Source of the DNA: Desulfobacula toluolica Tol2
GTDB lineage: Bacteria; Desulfobacterota; Desulfobacteria; Desulfobacterales; Desulfobacteraceae
Assembly (NCBI RefSeq): GCF_000307105.1
Contig: NC_018645.1
Span: 4,970,001-5,034,000 of the forward strand
Length of the DNA stretch: 64,000 nt
Reading direction: 5' to 3'
A model generated the notes under the pieces. The model made no database searches, had not been told where the DNA came from, and saw only the letters and a program-made list of their open reading frames with translations. A program made the position numbers and the translations under genes. Of the stretch, positions 45,159 through 53,783 are shown in pieces. Position 1 is the stretch's first letter. The number at the start of each line of letters is the position of its first letter.

Positions 45159-46665
45159 CCATATCTTTGAAAAAGTCGTCATTGTTTTCCATGTCCTCAA
45201 AAAAATCATCCTGAACCTCTTGTTTCTCGGGAGCGGATTTGGATTCAATCATTTTTTGAATGGCTTCTTTTAACTTTGATTCCGAATCCAGCAGGAACTG
45301 CCCTGAAATCACAACGCTGTCCTCCTGGGCAAGACCGCTTAAAATTTCCACCCGGCCGTTATCCAGATAAATACCGGTCTGTATTTCCCGGGGGGTGTAT
45401 TTTCCGTCTCCCCTGGCCACAAAAACAATCTTTTTTTCTCCTGAATGAATCACGGCTTCCGACGGGATTGAAATCCCGATCTTGCCGGCTCCGGTTTTTA
45501 TTTTTATTCTCACGAACATATCCGGCTTGAGTTCGTCATTCTTATTGTCAAAATCAATCCGGATGATGACATCCCTTGTTTTTTGCTGGAGATAGGGAAA
45601 AATAAAGGATATTTTTCCATTATAAATTTTCCCGGGATGATACGACAGGGTCATTTCAACTTCCTGGCCTTTGAATACCAGGTTCTGCTCATACTCAAAA
45701 ATATGGGCCTCCACCCAGACACGCGACAGATCTGAAATCGTAAACATAGGGGTGCCGGGCTTGACAAAAGACCCTTCAACAATGTTCTTTTGAGTGACAA
45801 CGCCTGTCAACGCAGACCGGACAATCAAAGTTTTTTTTACCTCTCCGCTTTTTTCAAGGGCCTTGATTTCCGTGTCTGCAATATCAAAATAAGTGAGTCT
45901 TTTTTTGGCTGATACAAGAAAGTCCAGGTTCAGGCGGGTATTACTTTTTTGAACATTTTTAAAGGCGGACAAATATTCTTCCTGAGCGGCCAGAAGAGAA
46001 GGAGAATAGATTTCATACAGGGGCTGTCCCGCTGTCACAAAAAAACCTGTATAATCGGCATACAGCTTTTCTATCCATCCGCCCGCCTTCTGGGTTATCA
46101 TACCGGTTCTGGTTTCGTCAAAGGTAATATGGCCATAGGTTTTTATGGTATGGTGAAGTAAGCTTTTTGCTGCTTTTTCAATTTTCAGACCCATGTTCTG
46201 TTCCACAACAGGGTCTATCTTTATATCAACTCCCCCCACAAAATCGTCCTCATAAACCGGCACAAGATCCATTCCCATCTTGCTTTTACCGGGCTGTTCA
46301 TAAATTTCAGTCGGGTCCATGGGAGCCTTCCAATAAACGATTTTCCGCTCGCTGCTTTTTGAATCCCCTGCAACATCATCCTCATAAACCGGAACCAGAT
46401 CCATACCCATTTTGCTTTGGCCAGGCTCGTCATAAATTTCCATGGGATCCATTGGGGCGCGCCAATAAATAATTTTGCGTTCAGTCGGGTCTGTGTTTTG
46501 CGATTCAGCCGGGCCTGACGTATTGCCATCTTCATTGCCATGCTTGCCTTGACCCTTATACATGGTCATCATCCCGAATATCGTCCAAAAAACCAAACCG
46601 GTCACTACGGCAGTGATTAAAATCGTAAAAATCATACGTTTTTTGTTGTTGTTGTTTTGTTCCAT
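45154..46665 (-). CDS. cusB: CusB-type membrane fusion protein with two heavy-metal-binding domains
   Basis: A protein of 503 residues with an N-terminal membrane anchor (IFTILITAVVTGLVFWTIFGMM, residues 12-33). Two copies of a metal-binding motif follow: IYWRAPMDPMEIYDEPGQSK with MGMDLVPVYED, then VYWKAPMDPTEIYEQPGKSK with MGMDLVPVYED. In related domains Cys take the places held here by Met, which suits Cu(I)/Ag(I). The barrel-sandwich and hairpin domains come after (GWIEKLYADYTGFFVTAGQPLY). It links CusA to the outer-membrane factor. Acidic C-terminus (DDFFEDMENNDDFF). Confidence 0.9.
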   Translation of the reverse strand: MEQNNNNKKRMIFTILITAVVTGLVFWTIFGMMTMYKGQGKHGNEDGNTSGPAESQNTDPTERKIIYWRAPMDPMEIYDEPGQSKMGMDLVPVYEDDVAGDSKSSERKIVYWKAPMDPTEIYEQPGKSKMGMDLVPVYEDDFVGGVDIKIDPVVEQNMGLKIEKAAKSLLHHTIKTYGHITFDETRTGMITQKAGGWIEKLYADYTGFFVTAGQPLYEIYSPSLLAAQEEYLSAFKNVQKSNTRLNLDFLVSAKKRLTYFDIADTEIKALEKSGEVKKTLIVRSALTGVVTQKNIVEGSFVKPGTPMFTISDLSRVWVEAHIFEYEQNLVFKGQEVEMTLSYHPGKIYNGKISFIFPYLQQKTRDVIIRIDFDNKNDELKPDMFVRIKIKTGAGKIGISIPSEAVIHSGEKKIVFVARGDGKYTPREIQTGIYLDNGRVEILSGLAQEDSVVISGQFLLDSESKLKEAIQKMIESKSAPEKQEVQDDFFEDMENNDDFFKDMD

Positions 46666-46693
46666 GTTAACGTTCCTCTAAGGTTTTCATTAT

Positions 46694-48250
46694 TTAAAAA
46701 CCGATGCCAACGATCTTTTCAAGAGCTGCCATTGAACGGCCCAGGTCTGTTTGTTTTTTCGCGATGGTCAGTTGTACAACCAGCAAGTTTGTGTAAGAAT
46801 CTATTGCCTGGGAAAAAGGGATTGAACCGGATTCATACTCCCGGATGGAAACATCCAGGGCTGATTGGGACAAGGACAGAATCTTTTTTTTATACAGAGC
46901 AAGTTCACGCTTGTTTTTATCCGCCTCAAACCAGGCTTCTCTTACCATTCGATCCGTGGCATTTTCCTGTTGAACAAGGGTTTGCTCCAGGCTCAAAAGC
47001 TTTTGCCTTGTTTGATTCAGCCATGGGCCATCAATGCCGTACCAGGGTTTTAACGGGCTGCCGGTTTTCATGGATGCCATGGTTTTTTCCGGAAAAGAGG
47101 GTTTGGGGGCACCCGTACCAACAGAATTTATAGCCTCATCTTCATACAAGGAAAAGCTAAACGTAAAAGGTTCTTGTATCATGGATTCCGCCATTTCCAC
47201 CATATTTTTAACTTTACGAATCTGATGCCGGACAAAGCTTAGTTCCTGGCGGTTTTGCCGGGCCAGGAGGTAAAGGTTTTCAGGGTCAGGAAGGTGTTTA
47301 TCCGGCTGGCTTAACACTATTTCCCCCATCCGGGTGTCCGGCTCAAGGTTTAAAAGTTCCCAAAGCCGTACTTCAAAATTTTTCTTTTTGGATGCAAGCG
47401 TTATAAGATCTTCTTTTAAGACTTCAATCTTGATATTGATTTTAATAATATCCTGGAAACTGGTTTTGCCGCTCTTGTATAATGTGGTTGCAACATCTTT
47501 AAGCCGGTCAAATGCATCAAGGGTTTCAGACGTTGAGCGCATTGATTGCCCGATAAAAACAATATCCCAGTAGGCGTTTTTAGTCTGTGTGATAACAGTC
47601 TTTTGCGCTATCCTCATTTTTTCCACCAATGCAGCTACCTGGTGATGAATGACCCCGCCTTTAAGAGAGGTCAAGCCTGGATAAGGATAAGTTTGTTTCA
47701 TGGACCCCTTCATTTTAAGCGGCCCGATTTTATTGTTAATGCCCTCGGTAAAAGCCGTGTATTGCTTTAAAGTTTCATCAAGAGCCATCACTTGGTTAAA
47801 CGACTCCAGCTCAGCCTTTATCTTTTTTTGTGCCGCAAGAACCGCTGGATTTCTCAACCCGGCAATGACTGCTATTTCATGCATGTTTAACTTTTGATTG
47901 ATGATCTGACGGACCGCCTCCGGGTCTGAAGCAATCTCCGCCAGCCGTTTAAATGTCTTTGTGTCAATGTCGGACAGGAAAAAATTCTCATGGCCATTGC
48001 TTATTTTTTTCTCATAGGCCTGCTTCAGATCTTTTATTCGGAAAAAAACCGCCTCGCTATCCTGACTTGAATCAATCGGGCTTGATTCAGCAGAAGAGTC
48101 AAGGCGCTGTTCATCAAATTCCAATGCCCGGGTGTAATATCCCGGGGGGGTATAATTTTCCAGTGCCCGTGTCATTTCCGAATATTCTGCATACAAAGGA
48201 GACATATAAAACAACCCGAGGGTCAACATGATCGCTGTTTTTATTTTCAT
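46694..48250 (-). CDS. TolC-family outer-membrane efflux protein (first of two)
   Basis: A protein of 518 residues with a signal peptide (MKIKTAIMLTLGLFYMSPLYA) and long helical coiled-coil segments of the OEP family (IAKKQTDLGRSMAALEKIVG at the C-terminus, QTKNAYWDIVFIGQSM in the middle). It overlaps the next upstream gene by four bases and precedes cusB by about 28, so it is in the cus operon. Likely outer-membrane channel or an auxiliary factor of the Cus pump. Confidence 0.85.
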   Translation of the reverse strand: MKIKTAIMLTLGLFYMSPLYAEYSEMTRALENYTPPGYYTRALEFDEQRLDSSAESSPIDSSQDSEAVFFRIKDLKQAYEKKISNGHENFFLSDIDTKTFKRLAEIASDPEAVRQIINQKLNMHEIAVIAGLRNPAVLAAQKKIKAELESFNQVMALDETLKQYTAFTEGINNKIGPLKMKGSMKQTYPYPGLTSLKGGVIHHQVAALVEKMRIAQKTVITQTKNAYWDIVFIGQSMRSTSETLDAFDRLKDVATTLYKSGKTSFQDIIKINIKIEVLKEDLITLASKKKNFEVRLWELLNLEPDTRMGEIVLSQPDKHLPDPENLYLLARQNRQELSFVRHQIRKVKNMVEMAESMIQEPFTFSFSLYEDEAINSVGTGAPKPSFPEKTMASMKTGSPLKPWYGIDGPWLNQTRQKLLSLEQTLVQQENATDRMVREAWFEADKNKRELALYKKKILSLSQSALDVSIREYESGSIPFSQAIDSYTNLLVVQLTIAKKQTDLGRSMAALEKIVGIGF

Positions 48251-49638
48251 GAATCACGGTCTCCTTTGTTTTTCTTGATCTTTTTATCCTTTATCTGTTT
48301 GTCCTTTATCTGTTTGTCCAGGACAACGCCTGCCAATTGTTCAAGCTGAACAAGTGTTTTGCCGTAATCCGCTTTTGCCCGGGCAAGGGACAATTGAAAA
48401 TTATAAGCGGTTGCCTGGATTTCAAGCAAATCGGCAAAGCTGCCGTCGCCATGCCTGAACCAGGTTTCAGCGGTTTGAACAGACCGCATGGACTGAGGAA
48501 TCAGCTCTTTTTCGTACAGGGTCACCAATCGTTTCGAATTTTGAAGCTTGAACCAGAGCCTGCTGATTTTCTCTTTTATCTGATTTGCGATGACAAGTTG
48601 ATCTGCTTTGGCTTTTCGTTTGGACGCTGTGGCTTTGGATATTTGACTTTTATTTTTCCCAAACCATAACGGGAGGCTCAACCCGAGCTGAACTCCGATC
48701 GCATCATCTCCAGCATCTTTTGGAGGCGTTGGCACATCGGGATCACCAATGGAAGCATAAAAAAGCCCCAGCTTAAAGGAAGGAAGGGATTCATACCCGG
48801 ACAGTTTAACAGCTTCATCAAATTTTTGAACTGTTTCTTTGGCAATTAAAACATCTTCCTGGTGGATCATGCAAAGAGCGTAAATCTCATTGAGTCCGTA
48901 CGCAACATCCCTGAGTACAAGATCTGAAGCCTTGCCCAGCACAGCATCCGGCGCTCTGTTTAACAGGGTGTTTATCCGTGCTTTTTCCGCTTGTTCCAAT
49001 TCTTTCAAAAGAAGAATATCATACCGGATCTGTGCCGTCTGGGCACGGGCTTTGGAAATATCATAAAACAATGCCTTGTCCTGAACATATGCGGTTTCAC
49101 TTATTTTTATCAATTCCTGATTTAAATTAAAATTAGCCAGTGCAATGTTCACAGCTTTTTGAATGTAAATCAATTCATAAAATGAGGCTGAAATTGATGT
49201 CACAATATTTTTTATGGTCTTGTCCAGCTTGAGCTTGGAAATTTTTGTATCCGCCTCCAGAATTTTGCCTTGACGGGTAAGTTTTCCGGGAAAAGGGATT
49301 GCCTGTGACAGCGTTATGTTCCAATCCTGTGGTCCCAGGCGAGTTTCTATGGGCGACGGAAAATAGGTGGCCATAAGCTGAGGATCGGGATAACTTTTAC
49401 CGATACGGTAATTTTCAATAAAAATTTTCCATGATTCTTTTGAAGCTGTGATTGAAGGGTTGGATACATAAGCATACTTGAGCAGATCTGACAAGAACAG
49501 GGTTTTTGAAAATTTTTTTTCAATTGCCAGAGCTTCTTCTTTAAAAATTTCTTCGTTGCTGTCTACAAAAGAAAAAGAGTGGTGCGGCAACAGAATACTG
49601 AGACTCAATAAAATCAGTAACACAATTATTTTTCTCAT
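48247..49638 (-). CDS. TolC-family outer-membrane efflux protein (second), CusC-like
   Basis: A protein of 463 residues with a signal peptide (IIVLLILLSLSILLPHHSFS) and OEP repeats: LSQAIPFPGKLTRQGK near residue 105, GVQLGLSLPLWFGKNKSQISKA near 300, and a Lys-rich C-terminal tail in which DKQIKDKQIKDKKIKKNK repeats. It is the first gene of the cus operon. The PFPGKL and LPLWFGK motifs are typical of CusC/CzcC. Presence of two OEP genes in one operon is unusual; they could be alternatives or form a mixed channel. Confidence 0.87.
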   Translation of the reverse strand: MRKIIVLLILLSLSILLPHHSFSFVDSNEEIFKEEALAIEKKFSKTLFLSDLLKYAYVSNPSITASKESWKIFIENYRIGKSYPDPQLMATYFPSPIETRLGPQDWNITLSQAIPFPGKLTRQGKILEADTKISKLKLDKTIKNIVTSISASFYELIYIQKAVNIALANFNLNQELIKISETAYVQDKALFYDISKARAQTAQIRYDILLLKELEQAEKARINTLLNRAPDAVLGKASDLVLRDVAYGLNEIYALCMIHQEDVLIAKETVQKFDEAVKLSGYESLPSFKLGLFYASIGDPDVPTPPKDAGDDAIGVQLGLSLPLWFGKNKSQISKATASKRKAKADQLVIANQIKEKISRLWFKLQNSKRLVTLYEKELIPQSMRSVQTAETWFRHGDGSFADLLEIQATAYNFQLSLARAKADYGKTLVQLEQLAGVVLDKQIKDKQIKDKKIKKNKGDRDS

Positions 49639-50148
49639 TTTAATTGTTTTCCTCCATTCAACCCCTTTTAAAATTTCAGCTTAATGGACATTAAAAGCAT
49701 TTTATGTACCAAAGCCTGCAACTCTTTATGATTATTAAATTTTATAGGCAAAGAAACGAAATACTGCTTTTAATAGCATGGGTTATTGTAGAATATTGCA
49801 CAACATTTTTTGATTATTCTACAATTTAAAATTAAATAGTTTGATTTTATCTTATCTATAAAAAAACTGCCCTTTAAAGCTTTTCACTCTTTATGAGGCA
49901 TGGCGAACATTTTTTATAAAAACTTTTATAGGAATTTAAGAACCAACAACGTGATATCACCATTCTGCCGGATTTCACCGCGAAATTTTTCCGTTTCAAA
50001 TATAATTGAGTTTACAATCTCTTATGATGAAAGTAAAATTGATTCCTGAATCACTTTTTCAACATTTTTTTCCAGAATCATCCAAAAATTCGATAATATC
50101 AAAATAGTCCCCTCAGGTTTTATCGCAATAACGAAACAAGCGCAAATC

Positions 50149-50250
50149 TCAATATTCTTGTATGAAAAATTGGCCCATCCCGGCCAGAATAAAAAGCACG
50201 GGTATTAGAATGAAAATTACAATGCGTTGCTGAAGGGTTTGGGGTTGCAT
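50149..50250 (-). CDS. Possible 33-residue membrane peptide or sensor-kinase N-terminal relic
   Basis: ATG at 50250, behind AGGATA, opens MQPQTLQQRIVIFILIPV followed by LFILAGMGQFFIQEY and a stop. The pattern TLQQRIVIF-hydrophobic helix is like the first TM segment of membrane sensor kinases or cyclases. The sequence beyond does not continue convincingly in any frame. Either a small membrane protein or the stub of a decayed gene. Confidence 0.3.
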   Translation of the reverse strand: MQPQTLQQRIVIFILIPVLFILAGMGQFFIQEY

Positions 50251-50461
50251 ACGATTCTATCCTCATTTGAGCAGATGATATGAAACATCTTTTCACAAGA
50301 ATCAATGCATAAAAAATACCAGAGGAGACAAAATGATAACAAATTGATTTTTATATCAAATGCCAAACACAAGCATTTTAACAAAATTTGTATAATTATA
50401 GAATATCCTACACCCATTATGGATACTTGCATAGACATTATTCATGGTATCAAATAACGAC

Positions 50462-50491
50462 CGGGCAGTCATTTATGTGAATGACTGCCCG
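50462..50491. terminator. Perfect 11-bp inverted repeat
   Basis: CGGGCAGTCAT (50462-50472) and ATGACTGCCCG (50481-50491) pair perfectly around an eight-base loop. Downstream of the OmpA-like gene on the minus strand it is followed by GTCGTTATTT, so a terminator is likely; a regulator binding site is possible. Confidence 0.55.
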
Positions 50492-50586
50492 TGAAACCAG
50501 CAGATAAACATTAAAATTATTCAGAATTAATTAAATAGTTATTTATACTTAAACATGGCTTTGTCTTAGGATCACCTTGACTTAAA

Positions 50587-51234
50587 TTAGCCTTGTCGTA
50601 TGGGAACAATAATGATTTCAACCCGCCTGTTTACAGCATGATTTGATGATATGGGACGATTTTCACCATATCCAACCGCCCTCATTCTTTCAGGAGAAAT
50701 GCCATTTTGTATCAATTGTGTTTTCACGGCCTCCGCTCTTTTTAAGGAAAGCATCCGGTTATATTCTTCCGAACCCCTGGTATCAGTATGCCCACCGATT
50801 TCTATGGTTGTCCTGGGATATCTATTCAAGACATCTGATACCCTGTTAAGCTCTTCATAAGCACCGGGTTTAAGCCTGCTTGAATCAAAATCAAAAAAAG
50901 CTTCACTTTTAAAGGTAGCTCTTAAAATATCCTGATCTCTTGAAATGGCCGCGCTTTCAGAAGCTGCCAGGGCACTTCTCAAGTCCTGTTCCTGCATATC
51001 CATATAACGGCCGATCTGGTTCCCCGCAAGTCCTCCAATAGCAGCGCCTATTCCTGCCCCAATCAGGGTGGATTCCGTATCATTACCAATGGCCTGGCCG
51101 AGAATGGCACCGACTCCTGCACCAACTCCTGCTCCGACAGCAGTACCTCGTTCCTGCCTGGTTTGCATGCCGGCGCAGGAAAACATCATTGTCAATATCA
51201 TCATGCTTAAAACCGTAAAAATAATTTTTTTCAT
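50587..51234 (-). CDS. OmpA-family lipoprotein with glycine-zipper domain
   Basis: A protein of 215 residues with a lipobox (MMFSCAG, Cys about residue 20), a glycine zipper (GAGVGAGVGAILGQAIGND, then GAGIGAAIGGLAGNQIG) and a C-terminal OmpA peptidoglycan-binding domain (TIEIGGHTDTRGSEEYNRML and RMRAVGYGENRPIS). It anchors the outer membrane to peptidoglycan. Monocistronic. Confidence 0.92.
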   Translation of the reverse strand: MKKIIFTVLSMMILTMMFSCAGMQTRQERGTAVGAGVGAGVGAILGQAIGNDTESTLIGAGIGAAIGGLAGNQIGRYMDMQEQDLRSALAASESAAISRDQDILRATFKSEAFFDFDSSRLKPGAYEELNRVSDVLNRYPRTTIEIGGHTDTRGSEEYNRMLSLKRAEAVKTQLIQNGISPERMRAVGYGENRPISSNHAVNRRVEIIIVPIRQG

Positions 51235-51494
51235 AAATAGAATCTCCTGTTAAATTTAAAAAAACTTTTTTAATCTTCTAACTTTTTTAATCTTCTTATA
51301 TAATGACACCAAAAATCAAAAAAAACTCATTTTTTAATGCGATAAAAAATTTCCTATAAGTTTCAAGGCCTTTTTACAATATTTTATTTAAAATACTTCC
51401 GACTTGACTGCCCCCTCCATAAGAGGTTGCCATGCATATACCACAAAGTTGTATTGATCACGAAAAAATTGAAACCAGAATTTCAGGCAGCTCC
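51235..51494. other. Intergenic A+T-rich region with a doubtful short frame
   Basis: Includes repeated ACTTTTTTAATCTTCT phrases near 51265-51297. On the plus strand an ATG at 51432 behind AAGAGG opens a 27-codon frame (MHIPQSCIDHEKIETRISGS...) ending at 51515, inside the opposing DUF1178 gene. It may be the stub of a decayed gene. Confidence 0.3.
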
Positions 51495-51926
51495 TTAATT
51501 CAAATCATCTTTTGATTTTTTAGTCACCGGAACCTTGAACACGGGCACACCTTCCTTGGCAAGTACCTTATCTTCTTCTTTTGTTGTTGTCCCTTTGATA
51601 TTCCTGTGTTCTTCTGCTCCATAATGCATTTTCAAAGCCTGCTTTGTAAAATCTGTTCCCACGTCCTCAAAATTTTTTTCAACATATTCAGCCACCTTTT
51701 CGGTCAGTTCGGACACAACTTCCCGGCTTGCCTGCAAGGCTCTTTTGGTTTCCGTATGGGAAGATTTTCTAATGGCTATGGGATGAAGTTTTTGGACAAC
51801 TGATGTGGTGCCGCAAACCGGACAGGCCAAAAGACCCTGTTCCAGTTGCTGGTCCAGATCCTTTTTGTCTTCAAACCACCCTTCAAAGGCATGACCGTTT
51901 AAACATTTCAGGTCAAATACTATCAT
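51495..51926 (-). CDS. DUF1178-family protein
   Basis: A protein of 143 residues. The N-terminus MIVFDLKCLNGHAFEGWF with LLACPVCGTTSVVQKL supplies the Cys/His pairs of a zinc-ribbon and matches DUF1178. The middle is a charged helical region (VSELTEKVAEYVEKNFEDVG) and the end is basic. Function unknown; it starts three bases after the Na/Pi cotransporter stop, so the two may be co-expressed. Confidence 0.85.
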   Translation of the reverse strand: MIVFDLKCLNGHAFEGWFEDKKDLDQQLEQGLLACPVCGTTSVVQKLHPIAIRKSSHTETKRALQASREVVSELTEKVAEYVEKNFEDVGTDFTKQALKMHYGAEEHRNIKGTTTKEEDKVLAKEGVPVFKVPVTKKSKDDLN

Positions 51927-51929
51927 ATT

Positions 51930-53603
51930 TTAAATAATTCTGTTTACACCCGTGGCGATGTTATAACAGTAATCCCCCATTTTTTCATAATTTGAAACAA
52001 GGGCAATAAAGAAAACTCCGACATCCACCGAGCATTCTCCTGCTCTTAATCTTTCTATATGCTGATATCTCATATTCTCACGCATCTGGTCAATCAAATC
52101 TTCCATGGCCAGTGCTTTTTGATAAAATCCTTCGGTTTTCTCCTGAAACTCATCAATGATGAAACCTAAAAAGATATCCACCTGTTCTGATATATCCACA
52201 AGATCCTGTTTAGCTTTTTCACTGAATTCAAATTTATTATCATATATTCTTTCAAGTATTTTAGATACATTTTCCATGGAATCTCCCAATCTTTCGATAT
52301 TATTGGTGATTCTCATTAATTCAGATATCTCTTTGGCTTCGGGTTCATTGACCTCTCCTTGATAAATTGTGGTCAAATATTTGATAATCACTTTCTGAGA
52401 GTCATCCAGATGGTCTTCAATGGCGTCTCTTTCCCCGAGTATGTCATCGTCCCGTACTTTGAGGCAGGTGGATGTTTTTTTTAGGTTCATGTGGGCAAAC
52501 TCCATGGTTTTGATGATTTCACCCTTAACTTTTGCAAGCGCACCAATGGGTGAATCAATAAAACCGGAATCAAATTCAGGCAGCCTGTATCTTTCATATG
52601 ATTTAGAAGGCTTAGGAGATATTAAAATTGTCAGTTGAATAAGTTTAGGAAGAAAAATAAGGAACACCATGGCATTGATAACATTAAAAATAGTATGGCC
52701 GTTGGCAATGTATCTTGAAACATTCACATATTCATTATTTACGGTATGGCTTACAGCGCCGGCCCCCAGTTTTAATGTAATGATTTCAACCACATCAACA
52801 AACCAAGGAAAAATCAGTAAAATAATGCCCACCCCTATGACGTTGAAAATAGTATGGGCATTGGCAGTTCTATGGGCCTCGGTATTGTTTGAGCCGATGG
52901 TGGATAATTGTGCTGTCACTGTGGTGCCGATATTTTCGCCGAGAACAAGGGCAAGGGCGGTCGGATAGCCTAAGAGCCCGGATGAAGCAAGGGTCATCGT
53001 CAATCCAACCGTGGCTGAAGAAGATTGAACGGCAACCGTCAGAACTGTGCCCATAAAGACACACAGCAGAATACCGCCGATACTGTCCGTACTGAATGTT
53101 GTAAAAAATTCAATAAACTGCGGATCGGTTTTTATGGGTGCCAGACCATTTTTCATGACGGTCATGCCATAAAAAAGCAGTCCAAAACCTAAAATAATGT
53201 CACCGATATATCTGTAGTTTCTTTTTTTTGAAAAATATTTCAGGCCCACACCAAGGGCAATGGCAGGCAAAGCTGCTGCCGTCAGCTCAAATGCGATCAT
53301 CTGCCCGGTAATGGTGGTCCCGACATTGGCACCAATGATCACTCCCACGGTCTGCTCAAGAGACATAATGCCGGCACTGGCAAACCCGATCAACATTACG
53401 GTAGTGGCGGATGACGATTGAACCATGGCCGTAACCCCCGCACCAGTTGCGCATCCCATAAATCTGTTGGAAGAGATTGCTTCCAGAATTCGTCTGATTT
53501 TCTGACCTGCCGTAGCCTGAAGGCCTTCTGTCATCATCTTCATTCCAAGAATGAAGAGGCCAAGTCCGCCAAGGGTTTGAATTATTATGCCTGTTATGTT
53601 CAA
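51930..53603 (-). CDS. Na+/phosphate cotransporter family protein with PhoU-like C-terminus
   Basis: A protein of 557 residues. Two NptA-type inverted repeats are visible: GCATGAGVTAMVQSSSATTV near residue 52 and VLTVAVQSSSATVGLTMTLAS near 190, with the QSSSAT substrate motif in both. The C-terminal part, from about residue 345, is a PhoU-like helical domain (VRDDDILGERDAIEDHLDDS, ITNNIERLGDSMENVSKI). Such proteins import phosphate or act in its homeostasis. Preceded by repeat copy G. Confidence 0.92.
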   Translation of the reverse strand: MNITGIIIQTLGGLGLFILGMKMMTEGLQATAGQKIRRILEAISSNRFMGCATGAGVTAMVQSSSATTVMLIGFASAGIMSLEQTVGVIIGANVGTTITGQMIAFELTAAALPAIALGVGLKYFSKKRNYRYIGDIILGFGLLFYGMTVMKNGLAPIKTDPQFIEFFTTFSTDSIGGILLCVFMGTVLTVAVQSSSATVGLTMTLASSGLLGYPTALALVLGENIGTTVTAQLSTIGSNNTEAHRTANAHTIFNVIGVGIILLIFPWFVDVVEIITLKLGAGAVSHTVNNEYVNVSRYIANGHTIFNVINAMVFLIFLPKLIQLTILISPKPSKSYERYRLPEFDSGFIDSPIGALAKVKGEIIKTMEFAHMNLKKTSTCLKVRDDDILGERDAIEDHLDDSQKVIIKYLTTIYQGEVNEPEAKEISELMRITNNIERLGDSMENVSKILERIYDNKFEFSEKAKQDLVDISEQVDIFLGFIIDEFQEKTEGFYQKALAMEDLIDQMRENMRYQHIERLRAGECSVDVGVFFIALVSNYEKMGDYCYNIATGVNRII

Positions 53604-53625
53604 TTTCTTTCCTCTTTGTTTATTT

Positions 53626-53720
53626 TTTCTATGAAAGTCTTGAAAAAATCAAACAAAGACCCTCATATCTTATTGTAAGCAAACCCGGATACACTGTCAG
53701 GCAGTGCCCGTGGCAGTTAC
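53626..53720 (-). repeat. Dispersed leader-type repeat, copy G
   Basis: Read on the minus strand: GTAACTGCCACGGGCACTGC ... TCTTTGTTTGATTTTTTCAAG, ACTTTCATAGAAAA. Its right end lies about 25 bases before the cotransporter start, and the spacing is as in copy B. Confidence 0.8.
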
Positions 53721-53783
53721 AACTATTGTTGCTAACAAAACTCCAACAAAATCCTAACAAACCAGGAGGGTTATATCTTAAAT

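Larger units (their letters stand above)
49639..50586. other. A+T-rich intergenic region, mostly without genes
   Basis: Promoter region of the minus-strand cus operon at its left end. It contains the possible 33-residue membrane peptide at 50149-50250 and the inverted repeat at 50462-50491. Nothing else convincing was found on either strand. Confidence 0.5.
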
